From Nocardia araoensis NBRC 100135 (lineage in GTDB: Bacteria; Actinomycetota; Actinomycetes; Mycobacteriales; Mycobacteriaceae): a stretch of 64,000 nucleotides of DNA. Positions 50,533 through 58,409 of the stretch are shown here, in pieces. Under the pieces are notes generated by a model, which was given only the letters and a program-made list of their open reading frames with translations, did no database searches and was not told where the DNA came from. Made by a program: the position numbers and the translations under genes. Where the stretch lies: contig NZ_BAFR01000189.1 of the NCBI RefSeq assembly GCF_000308435.1, positions 62,001 to 126,000 of the forward strand, in the 5' to 3' direction. The first letter of the stretch is position 1. Each line of letters opens with the position of its first letter.

Positions 50533-51924
50533 TCAGCTCGTGCGCTCGAAATCCCCCGGCTTCCAGGTGCCGTCGAACGCTCCCTCCTCGGGTCCGTAGA
50601 TGCGCAGACAGGCGAACCATCCGCGACCCGGGACGGTTTGCAGCCAGCGGGTTTCGGCGCCGTCGGGAGGGATGGGGCCGAAGTGCAGGCGCACGGGACC
50701 ACCGGGAGGAAGGTCGCGCAACTCGAACAGCGATCGGAGGGCGGCCATGCCCTGGCCGGCCTGGATCTGCGAGCGGGTCGCGGCGTCGTAGACCGTCACG
50801 GACCAGAACAGCCCGGCCGGGACCGGGCACGGTATGTCGAGGGTGTAAGTGGCACCGCCGTCCAGGTAATCCCCGCGCCGGTCCCGCACGCCGAGCCAAT
50901 ACAGCGATCCGCCGCCCACCTGCCGCCGGAACATGGCCGGCGAGGCGGTGATCGCTTGGGCGAACCACCGGTCGCGCGCTTCGAGATCCAGGCCGGAGGC
51001 GGTCCGGAAGTCGCCGTTGTCGGCGACCAGTCCCACCCATTCCCAGCGACGATCCGGCCATGCCGTGCGGTCCGGGCGGGCGCTGGCGAACGCGGAGACG
51101 AGCAGGTGGTCGCGCCCGGCCCGCGCCGCGGCCGTCAACAGCGTCGCGGACCGGCGGTCGGGCGCGAACCGGGCGCCTCGCTCGATGCCGATGGCCCCGA
51201 GCAGCCCGTACAACGGCAGGAACTCCGGCACCACCGGTTCGGTCTCCAAGACCCCGTGCAACACCTGCCAGTAGGAGAGGCCGTCTTCCCAGGACAAGCA
51301 GGTGGAGTCCATGGCATCCCCGGTGGTGTCCACGATGTCGAGCACCGCACCGGCCGCGCCGAGTGGATGGACCCGCACCTCTCGCAGCGCGTCCATCGCC
51401 TCGGAGAGGTCGCCGCCGAGGGGCAGCGCGCGCATCGCGAGCAGCACTTTGAACGACGCGGATCGCCCGACGTGGGCCCGCTCCGGCAGTGCGCCCGCGT
51501 AGCCGGGGGGAACGATGACGTAGGCGCCGCCCCGCCCTCGGTCGGGCCCGGGGATGCCCAGGTCGGTGATCCAGCGTTGATGATGATCGTCCACCAGCCC
51601 GATGTACGGTCCCGGCGGAAGCTCGACCACCATCGGCCCGGCCGACAGATCCAGCACCGCCGCGCCGTACGGAGTGTCGGAATTGAGGGTGAACCCGATT
51701 TGCCGCGGCCCGGCAGAGAGGATCCCGATCGCGCGGTTGTCGTTCAGCCCGATCTCCCGGTTGCCGTGGAAGATTCCCTCCATCGACACGGTCGGATACC
51801 AGAACCGGTACGCGACCACGGCGCGCTGGAACAAACTCTCGTCCCATGCCCGGGTCGCGGAAGTCTCGATCGGATACCCGTTCGCGAACTCGTACCGGCT
51901 GTCCACCATCGCCGAGGCCGTCAT
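50533..51924 (-). CDS. DUF1254/DUF1214 family protein
   Basis: A 463-residue protein with an N-terminal DUF1254 part (VVAYRFWYPTVSMEGIFHGN; SDTPYGAAVLDLSAGPMVVE; GLVDDHHQRW) and a C-terminal DUF1214 part ending GAETRWLQTVPGRGWFACLR, FDGTWKPGDFERT. The function of the family is not established; members occur near oxidation pathways. The ATG at 51924 fits the usual family start; an upstream GTG at 51984 and an ATG at 51960 are in frame. A perfect palindrome lies 36-50 bp before the start. It is downstream of and codirectional with nmtR, but 93 bp away. Confidence 0.82.
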   Translation of the reverse strand: MTASAMVDSRYEFANGYPIETSATRAWDESLFQRAVVAYRFWYPTVSMEGIFHGNREIGLNDNRAIGILSAGPRQIGFTLNSDTPYGAAVLDLSAGPMVVELPPGPYIGLVDDHHQRWITDLGIPGPDRGRGGAYVIVPPGYAGALPERAHVGRSASFKVLLAMRALPLGGDLSEAMDALREVRVHPLGAAGAVLDIVDTTGDAMDSTCLSWEDGLSYWQVLHGVLETEPVVPEFLPLYGLLGAIGIERGARFAPDRRSATLLTAAARAGRDHLLVSAFASARPDRTAWPDRRWEWVGLVADNGDFRTASGLDLEARDRWFAQAITASPAMFRRQVGGGSLYWLGVRDRRGDYLDGGATYTLDIPCPVPAGLFWSVTVYDAATRSQIQAGQGMAALRSLFELRDLPPGGPVRLHFGPIPPDGAETRWLQTVPGRGWFACLRIYGPEEGAFDGTWKPGDFERTS

Positions 51925-51960
51925 TTCCTGGACGGTGCCACCGCCGTTCCGGGCGGGCAT

Positions 51961-51975
51961 CACCCGAATCGGGTG
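51961..51975. promoter_or_regulatory. Perfect 15-bp palindrome upstream of the DUF1254 gene
   Basis: CACCCGAATCGGGTG is a 7-1-7 inverted repeat. It lies 36-50 bp before the chosen start and may be an operator. If the longer GTG start is real, it would lie inside the coding region. Confidence 0.4.
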
Positions 51976-52017
51976 AAAGCGCACCGAGCAGGGGGATCGT
52001 TTCTGCCGCGCGGTCGG

Positions 52018-52380
52018 TCAGCCCGCGGTCCGGGGTCGGTCGGCCAACCCGAGACGCAGGTGTTCGCTGTGGTAGATCGCCTCGTCCAGCAATTGGGCGA
52101 CGTGGTTGTCGTAGAGGCTGTAGACGATGCTGCGGCCGGTGCGGGTGCCCGTGACGAGCCCCAGATTGCGCAGCAGCCGAAGCTGGTGGGAGACCGCGGA
52201 CTGTTCCATGCCGATGGCGTCGGCCAGCGCGCTCACCGGCAGCGGGCCCTGACGCAGTTCGGTGAGGATCATCAAGCGACTCGGCGTGGCCAGCGCCTGC
52301 AACGTGGTCGCCACGTGGGTGGCCGATTCGGGATCCAGGCGCACGGCAGGACGGTCCCTGCCTTCGACACCGTGTCCCAT
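52018..52380 (-). CDS. nmtR: ArsR-family nickel/cobalt sensor NmtR
   Basis: A 120-residue ArsR/SmtB repressor that matches the mycobacterial Ni/Co sensor NmtR almost throughout (GHGVEGR at the N-terminus; LQALATPSRLMILT; GMEQSAVSHQLRLLRNLGLV; GRSIVYSLYDNHVAQLLDEA). The alpha-5 metal ligands Asp91, His93, His104 and His107 are kept, as are Gly2 and His3. His109 and His116, proposed as extra ligands in M. tuberculosis NmtR, are replaced here by Arg and Pro. It is divergent from the metal ATPase gene and should repress it until nickel or cobalt binds. The ATG at 52380 is used because the processed N-terminus (Gly-His) is a ligand in this family. Confidence 0.9.
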   Translation of the reverse strand: MGHGVEGRDRPAVRLDPESATHVATTLQALATPSRLMILTELRQGPLPVSALADAIGMEQSAVSHQLRLLRNLGLVTGTRTGRSIVYSLYDNHVAQLLDEAIYHSEHLRLGLADRPRTAG

Positions 52381-52401
52381 GACTGAACAGCATACTCTAG
52401 G

Positions 52402-52427
52402 AACAGATGAAGACATGTTCATGTTTT
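52402..52427. promoter_or_regulatory. Probable NmtR operator
   Basis: An imperfect dyad centred at 52414/52415, with the core ATGAAGACATGTTCAT (52407-52422), lies in the nmtR-ctpJ spacer. It resembles the ATGAACAT-type NmtR sites of mycobacteria as I recall them. Confidence 0.65.
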
Positions 52428-52473
52428 CTGGTATGGTCGGGCCATCTGTTCGTTGCCGTTCTGGAGGTGACCC

Positions 52474-54432
52474 GTGGCCGCGCCGACGCTCGCGCCGACC
52501 CGTCCGACTCCGCCATCCGGTCGCGTCCCCATGCGCCGGACCGGGTTGTTCGCTCTGCCCGAAGCCCGTTGGGCCGCAGCGGCTGTGGTGTTCTTCTGCG
52601 CCGGGCTGGCGGTGCGGCTCACCGGCGGCCCCGAGTGGATGTGCTGGGGTCTGTATCTGGCCTGCTACGCGACAGGCGGTTGGGAACCCGGGTGGGCCGG
52701 ATTGCAGGCGCTACGCGACAAGACGCTCGATGTGGACCTACTGATGGTCGCCGCGGCGATCGGAGCGGCGGCCATCGGCCAGATCACCGACGGCGCCTTG
52801 CTGATCGTCATCTTCGCCACCTCCGGCGCCCTGGAAGCACTGGCCACCGCCCGCACCGAGGACTCGGTGCGCGGACTGCTCGACCTCACCCCGGACACCG
52901 CGACCCGGGTGGCGCACGGTGGCGAGGAGGAGACGGTGCACGCCACCGAACTGCACGTCGGCGACGTCCTCGTGGTACGACCGGGCGAGCGGATCGCCGC
53001 GGACGCGACGGTCCTGTCCGGCGGCAGTGAAGTCGATCAGGCCACGATCACCGGCGAACCGTTGCCGGTGAACAAGTTCGAGGGCGACGAGGTGTTCGCG
53101 GGCACCCTCAACGGCACGGGCGCCCTGCGCATCCGCGTCGAGCGCCGGGCGCAGGACTCCGTGGTCGCGCGGATCGCCGCCCTGGTCGAGCAGGCCGCCC
53201 GAACCACATCGCGCACTCAGCTTTTCATCGAGAAGGTGGAACAGCGCTACTCCATCGGCATGGTCGCGGTCACCCTCGCGGTGTTCGCCATCCCGCTGCT
53301 CCTCGGCGACAACGTGCGGCGAGCACTGTTGCGAGCGATGACGTTCATGATCGTCGCCTCCCCCTGTGCGGTGGTGCTGGCCACCATGCCGCCGCTGCTG
53401 GCGGCGATCGCCAACGCCGGTCGTCACGGTGTCCTGGTCAAATCGGCGGTGGTCATGGAAAAGCTCGGTGCCACCACGCACGTCGCCTTCGACAAGACCG
53501 GCACCCTCACCCGCGGCATCCCCGAACTCGCCGAGATCCGCTGCCTGGACCACCGATTCACCGAAGCCGAGTTGCTTCGGCTCGCCGCGGCGGCCGAGCA
53601 CCCGAGCGAACACCCCCTCGCGGCGGCGATCGTGCGCGCCGCCCACGCCCGGAATCTGCGACTGCCCGAGGTCACCGAGTTCACCGCCCACCCCGGTCGC
53701 GGTGTGACCGCCCGCGTCGGTGACCGCCTGATCGGCGTCGGCTCCCCCACCGCCTGGGGTCCCGCCCGTGAAAGCGACACGGCCGTCGACGCCCTCCACG
53801 CGAGCGGCTACACCGCCGTGGTGGTGACCTGCGAGCACGAACCGATCGGAGTGCTCGCGCTGACCGACCAGCTCCGGTCCGAAGCGCTGGCGGCGGTCCG
53901 CGCGACGACCGAGGTCACCGGCAGCGCGCCGGTGCTGCTGACCGGCGACAACACCGCCACCGCCGATCGGCTCGCCGCGCGGGTCGGTATCACCGACGTC
54001 CGGGCCGAACTGCTGCCCGACGACAAGATGACCGCGGTGCGCGAGTTGCAGGCGGGGGGACGGAAAGTGACCGTGGTCGGTGACGGCATCAACGATGCCC
54101 CGGCGCTCGCCGCGGCCGAGGTCGGCATCGCCATGGGCGGCGCCGGATCCGACCTGACCTTGCAGACCGCGGACGCCGTCGTCGTGCGCGACGACCTGAC
54201 CACGATCCCCGCGGTGATCGCGCTGTCCCGGCAGGCGCGACGGGTGGTGGTCGCCAATTTGGCCATCGCGGCCACCTGCATCGGTGTGCTGGTCGTCTGG
54301 GACCTCGCCGGGACCCTGCCGCTCCCGCTCGGCGTCGCCGGGCACGAGGGATCCACCGTCCTCGTCGGGCTCAACGGGCTGCGCCTGCTCCGCCGGGCGG
54401 CGTGGGAGCGAGCTGCCCGATCACAGGACTGA
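52474..54432 (+). CDS. ctpJ: P1B-4-type metal-exporting ATPase (CtpJ-like)
   Basis: A 652-residue heavy-metal P-type ATPase without an N-terminal metal-binding domain. It has the actuator TGEP, the Ser-Pro-Cys transmembrane motif (Ser296-Pro297-Cys298, in ASPCAVVLAT), the phosphorylation site Asp340 in DKTGTLTRG, and GDGINDAP in the hinge. A His-Glu-Gly-Ser motif is near the C-terminus (His624). SPC plus HEGS/G defines the P1B-4 group, which exports cobalt, nickel or iron; in M. tuberculosis NmtR regulates ctpJ, a cobalt/nickel pump. The GTG has GGAGG upstream. It is divergent from nmtR. Confidence 0.9.
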   Translation: MAAPTLAPTRPTPPSGRVPMRRTGLFALPEARWAAAAVVFFCAGLAVRLTGGPEWMCWGLYLACYATGGWEPGWAGLQALRDKTLDVDLLMVAAAIGAAAIGQITDGALLIVIFATSGALEALATARTEDSVRGLLDLTPDTATRVAHGGEEETVHATELHVGDVLVVRPGERIAADATVLSGGSEVDQATITGEPLPVNKFEGDEVFAGTLNGTGALRIRVERRAQDSVVARIAALVEQAARTTSRTQLFIEKVEQRYSIGMVAVTLAVFAIPLLLGDNVRRALLRAMTFMIVASPCAVVLATMPPLLAAIANAGRHGVLVKSAVVMEKLGATTHVAFDKTGTLTRGIPELAEIRCLDHRFTEAELLRLAAAAEHPSEHPLAAAIVRAAHARNLRLPEVTEFTAHPGRGVTARVGDRLIGVGSPTAWGPARESDTAVDALHASGYTAVVVTCEHEPIGVLALTDQLRSEALAAVRATTEVTGSAPVLLTGDNTATADRLAARVGITDVRAELLPDDKMTAVRELQAGGRKVTVVGDGINDAPALAAAEVGIAMGGAGSDLTLQTADAVVVRDDLTTIPAVIALSRQARRVVVANLAIAATCIGVLVVWDLAGTLPLPLGVAGHEGSTVLVGLNGLRLLRRAAWERAARSQD

Positions 54433-54444
54433 GGGCAACGCGCT

Positions 54445-54476
54445 GTCGCACTGCGGAACGATTTCCGCAGTGCGAC
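54445..54476. terminator. Bidirectional hairpin terminator
   Basis: GTCGCACTGCGGAA (54445-54458) and its perfect complement (54463-54476) are separated by a 4-nt loop, between the convergent ctpJ and gnd stops. Confidence 0.85.
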
Positions 54477-54487
54477 GGCGTGTCCGG

Positions 54488-55933
54488 CTAGTCGGCGCGA
54501 ACTTCGCTGCGGTCACCGCTCCACAGCGTGTGGAACTTGCCTTCGGCGTCCACACGCTCGTAGGTGTGCGCGCCGAAGAAATCGCGCTGTCCCTGGGTGA
54601 GCGCGGCCGGGAGCCGCTCGGCGCGCAGTGCGTCGTAGTAGGACAGCGACGACGCGAACGCGGGCACCGGAATGCCGAGCAGGGTCGCGGTGGACACGAC
54701 GCGGCGCCAGCTGTCGATGGCCGTCTCGATCGCCTCGCGGAAGTACGGCGCGAGGATCAAGCTCGGCAGCGCCGGGTTCTCGTCGTAGGCTTCCTTGATC
54801 CGGTTGAGGAATCGGGCGCGGATGATGCAGCCGCCGCGCCAGATCGTCGCGAGGTCGCCCGGGCGCAGATTCCAGTCGTATTCGGCGCTGCCCGCGGCGA
54901 TCTGGTCGAAGCCCTGCGCGTAGGCGACCACCTTCGACGCGTAGAGCGCCTGCCGGATGTCTTCGGTGAACTGCTCCACGTCGGTGGGCTTTTCGGCCAG
55001 CCTGCCGGAGGCCAGGCCACGTGCGGCCTTGCGCTGCTCGCGGGAACCGGACAGCGCCCGCGCGAACACCGCTTCGGCGATGCCGGTCACCGGCACGCCG
55101 AGGTCGAGCGCGGACTTCACCGTCCAGCGCCCGGTGCCCTTCTGCTCCGCCGCGTCGACGATCACGTCGACCAGCGGCTTGCCCGTCTTCGCGTCGACCT
55201 GATTGAGCACCTCGGCGGTGATCTCGACGAGGTAGCTCTCCAGGTCGCCGGAGTTCCACTGGGTGAACACATCGGCGATCTGCTTGGCGTCGAAACCGAG
55301 CGCGTCGCGGAACAGATGGTAGGCCTCGCCGATCAACTGCATGTCGGCGTACTCGATGCCGTTGTGCACCATCTTGACGAAATGTCCGGAGCCATCCGGG
55401 CCGATGTGGGTGCAGCAGGGCGTTCCGTCGACCTTCGCCGCGATGGATTCCAGCAGCGGCCCGAGCGAGTCGTAGGACTCCGCGGGGCCGCCCGGCATGA
55501 TCGCGGGGCCGTTCAGCGCGCCTTCCTCGCCACCGGAGATACCCGCTCCGACGAAGTTCAGCCCGCGCTCGCGCATCGCGGCTTCCCGCCGGATGGTGTC
55601 GGTGTAGAGGGCGTTACCACCATCGATGATGATGTCGCCCGGCTCCATCGCGTCGGCGAGTTCCTCGATGACCGCGTCGGTCGCCGCGCCCGCCTTCACC
55701 ATGATGAGCACCCGGCGCGGCTTCTCCAGCGCGGCGACGAATTCCTCGATCGTCTCGGTCCGCACGAAGTCGCCGTCGTCGCCGTGGGCCTCGAGCAGTG
55801 CGTCGGTCTTGGCGATGCTGCGGTTGTGCAGCGCAACGGTATAGCCGTTCCTGGCGAAGTTCCGTGCGATGTTGCTACCCATGACCGCCAGACCGGTGAC
55901 CCCGATCTGTGCGCGCGCTGTAGAGGTCGGCAT
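54488..55933 (-). CDS. gnd: 6-phosphogluconate dehydrogenase (decarboxylating)
   Basis: A 481-residue enzyme of the pentose phosphate pathway that converts 6-phosphogluconate to ribulose 5-phosphate and NADPH. It has the coenzyme motif GLAVMGSNIARNFARNGY, the signature VGAGISGGEEGALNGPAIM, and the substrate-binding KMVHNGIEYADMQLI with the catalytic Lys. HNRS after strand two indicates NADP use. The ATG at 55933 is preferred over the preceding TTG. The length equals that of the homodimeric long-form enzymes. Confidence 0.95.
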   Translation of the reverse strand: MPTSTARAQIGVTGLAVMGSNIARNFARNGYTVALHNRSIAKTDALLEAHGDDGDFVRTETIEEFVAALEKPRRVLIMVKAGAATDAVIEELADAMEPGDIIIDGGNALYTDTIRREAAMRERGLNFVGAGISGGEEGALNGPAIMPGGPAESYDSLGPLLESIAAKVDGTPCCTHIGPDGSGHFVKMVHNGIEYADMQLIGEAYHLFRDALGFDAKQIADVFTQWNSGDLESYLVEITAEVLNQVDAKTGKPLVDVIVDAAEQKGTGRWTVKSALDLGVPVTGIAEAVFARALSGSREQRKAARGLASGRLAEKPTDVEQFTEDIRQALYASKVVAYAQGFDQIAAGSAEYDWNLRPGDLATIWRGGCIIRARFLNRIKEAYDENPALPSLILAPYFREAIETAIDSWRRVVSTATLLGIPVPAFASSLSYYDALRAERLPAALTQGQRDFFGAHTYERVDAEGKFHTLWSGDRSEVRAD

Positions 55934-56300
55934 CAATCAGCTCTCTTCGTTCGACAGGGCGGCGCGTCCGCGCGAAGCTGTTCGGCGGCGGCATCGTGGA
56001 GTCCGTTTCCACGACGGTTCAGACCTTACCTACCCCGCCGGTGCGGGCACGGAGCGCATCGCGCGCCGCGAGCGCACGCCCGGCGCGCCTTCACGTCCCG
56101 GCCGACACCCGACCGGCGAGCAACCGGTCACGAATCTCGGCGAACGCGTCGGCCAACTGGTGGATGCCCGGCGTCTCCACCACCCGGGCGCTCACATCGC
56201 CTGCCGAACCCGGTCGACCGGCGGCCGAGTCATCGCGAGTCGGCCGCCGGTGATCCGGCTCGGCGATGCGACCGCCGTAATCCGCGCCCCCGCTTCCGCA
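55934..56300. other. 367-bp spacer with a possible gene scrap
   Basis: No complete gene is present. On the minus strand about 56090-56230, one frame reads VVETPGIHQLADAFAEIRDR then LLAGRVSAGT and stops, which looks like the C-terminus of a lost protein. The rest is GC-rich and without dyads. Confidence 0.3.
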
Positions 56301-56747
56301 TCACCCGTAGGCGATGCGCTCGAGCAGGTCCAGCGCTTCGCCGACCTTGTGCAACTCGCCCGTCCGCAAACTCTCCGACAACGCTTGCGCCAGCGCGTCG
56401 TTCGCGGACGCCTGGTGTCCGCACACCCAGGCCCGGCCTTCGTCGGTGAGGGTCAGATTCACCCGGCGTCCGTCGTTCGGGTCGCGCACACCGACGATCA
56501 GACCCTGGTCGCGCAGGCCGTCGACCACGTTGCGCATCGTCTGCGGCCGCAGCATCTCCAGCCGCGCCAGGTCGACCGCGGCCATGGCGCCGTATCGATG
56601 CAGTCGGCCCAGCACCGCCCACTGCGTCGCGGACAGCCGCCGTTCGTCGGGATCCCTTCGGGCGCGCCGCAGGATCACGGTCGACGCGATGCGCAGGCGG
56701 GCCGCCATGGTGGACAGTGCTGTGACGTGCGCGGTGTCAGCGCTCAC
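56301..56747 (-). CDS. MarR family transcriptional regulator
   Basis: A 148-residue winged-helix regulator. The conserved DNA-binding part contains LSATQWAVLGRLHRYG, then VDLARLEMLRPQTMRNVVDG and the wing DPNDGRRVNLTLTDEGRAWV. The GTG at 56747 is chosen because AGGGAG lies 7 nt upstream; a longer frame exists but has no homologous start. It controls unknown targets; the nearest codirectional gene is gnd, more than 360 bp away. Confidence 0.85.
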   Translation of the reverse strand: MSADTAHVTALSTMAARLRIASTVILRRARRDPDERRLSATQWAVLGRLHRYGAMAAVDLARLEMLRPQTMRNVVDGLRDQGLIVGVRDPNDGRRVNLTLTDEGRAWVCGHQASANDALAQALSESLRTGELHKVGEALDLLERIAYG

Positions 56748-56965
56748 GGGCGGGCTCCCTCTGCTTACCTGATCGACAACGATCCCCGGGCTGGTGATAG
56801 CTGCGGGAAGCCTACTCGACAGTAGGACCTCGGCGTGGCCTGTGACGAAATCGTCATACGGACGGGTGGCCGCGACGGATCCGCCACGGCGCACCAGCTA
56901 TCGGGCCGCCGAAGGCAGACGACCCGGCCCCGCAGCGGACCGTCCGATGCGCGACACTGACCGCG

Positions 56966-58195
56966 ATGGGCACACAGGCGAACAGCGGACAGCCACGACG
57001 GAGACCGCCGCACCGACGCGAGATGATCCTGGACGCCGCGGTCGACGCCTTCACGCACGGAGGCTATTACGGCACGACGATGGCCGACATCGCGGCGGCG
57101 GTCGGCATCTCGGCGACGGCGCTGTATCGGCACTTCCGCAACAAGCAGCAACTCTTGGGACAATGCTTGCTGGTCGGGCTCGACGACACCTTGAACCGGC
57201 TGGACGCCGCGTATCGCGCCGACGACTCCGGCGCCGCGGTGCTGGCCGAGTTGGTCCGGGTCGCGCTGGATCTACGCGGCCTGCCGCGGCTGTGGCAACT
57301 GGAGTTCCGCAATCTGACCGCCGCCGACAAGACCGCGGTGCTCGTCCGCGCCGCGCGGCTCACCCGCTACCTGCGACACACGATCCGCCTGCGCCGCCCC
57401 GACCTGAGCACGGCCGATGTCGAACTGCTGAGCTGGTGCGTGCTGTCGATCGCGGTCAGCCCGTCCTATCACCGCGCCGAGTTGCCCGCGCAGGCCGCCG
57501 CGCAGGTGCTCGACGCCGCCGTCGCGGCGGTGATCACGACCCGGATGCCCGATCGCCCGGCCGGTCCCGCGCCGAACCGCCCACCGCGCGGGGAGACCGG
57601 CAACACCGCACTGGACCGGGCGCTGCGATCGGAGCGGATGCTCGCCGAGGCGGCGCGCTTGTTCAGCACCCGAGGCTATGCCGCGGTCGGTATCGAAGAC
57701 ATCGGCGCTGCCGTCGGCGTCACCGGGCCCGCGCTGTACCACCACTTCTCGAGCAAAGCCGAGTTGCTGGACCAGATCGTCCGACGCCAGGACGAGTGGC
57801 TGCGGCTGCTGCTGGCCCGGGCCATCGCCGAGAGCCGCGGCGCCGAGGAATCCATGCGCTCGCTCATGCGCGGCTTCGCCCAATTGGGTGTCGACGAACC
57901 CGATCTCTTGGCGATCACCGTCAGCGAGACCCGGCATCTTCCGGGCGACGGGGTGCAGCGCTACCGGCGCGTGCGGTTGGACGGCATCGCCCAGTGGGCC
58001 CGCATGCTGCAGGCCGTGCGGCCGGATCTGCCCGCGCCCGCCGCGCGAGTGCTCAGCCGCGCCGTCATCACCGTCGTCATCGATGCCGTACGCAATCCCC
58101 GCTTCCGGCGGCGCGCCGATCTCGTGGACGTCCTCGTGGCCATCGGCGAGCGAATCGAAACGGCCGGAATGGCCGGCCGCCGTTCGCCACAGTGA
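56966..58195 (+). CDS. Double-domain TetR regulator
   Basis: A 409-residue protein composed of two complete TetR units. The first HTH (about residues 18-65) contains ADIAAAVGISATALYRHFRN; the second (about 225-275) contains IEDIGAAVGVTGPALYHHFS, each followed by a helical ligand domain. One polypeptide would thus contain two DNA-binding and two sensor domains, possibly acting as an intramolecular dimer. A linker rich in Pro and Arg joins them (ITTRMPDRPAGPAPNRPPRG). It precedes fadE5 by 214 bp on the same strand, so it may control fadE5, itself, or both. Confidence 0.85.
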   Translation: MGTQANSGQPRRRPPHRREMILDAAVDAFTHGGYYGTTMADIAAAVGISATALYRHFRNKQQLLGQCLLVGLDDTLNRLDAAYRADDSGAAVLAELVRVALDLRGLPRLWQLEFRNLTAADKTAVLVRAARLTRYLRHTIRLRRPDLSTADVELLSWCVLSIAVSPSYHRAELPAQAAAQVLDAAVAAVITTRMPDRPAGPAPNRPPRGETGNTALDRALRSERMLAEAARLFSTRGYAAVGIEDIGAAVGVTGPALYHHFSSKAELLDQIVRRQDEWLRLLLARAIAESRGAEESMRSLMRGFAQLGVDEPDLLAITVSETRHLPGDGVQRYRRVRLDGIAQWARMLQAVRPDLPAPAARVLSRAVITVVIDAVRNPRFRRRADLVDVLVAIGERIETAGMAGRRSPQ

Positions 58196-58203
58196 TTTAT
58201 ACC

Positions 58204-58300
58204 ACTTAGCCGTCATTAACTTACTTGCGCCAATAATGGGCTATCAGCGGATTAAATGCCGTCGGACATCCGACCATTTACTTAGCAGTCATTAACATAA
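58204..58300. promoter_or_regulatory. AT-rich operator-like region with direct repeats and a dyad, upstream of fadE5
   Basis: Two 21-bp direct repeats (58204-58224 and 58280-58300; ACTTAGCCGTCATTAAC and ACTTAGCAGTCATTAAC at their cores) match at 18 of 21 positions. Between them lies a dyad, TAAATG-cc-GTCGGA-CA-TCCGAC-CATTTA (58253-58280). The stretch is markedly AT-rich for this genome. Confidence 0.6.
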
Positions 58301-58409
58301 GATTGCTTTCGGGTCATCGGTGCCGCACAGTTTGCCGTGGGTGATCACTTCCGTGCGCCCGCCGAATCCCTTGCCGGTATCCCGGCCGATCCTCGAAAGG
58401 CCTTGGCTC

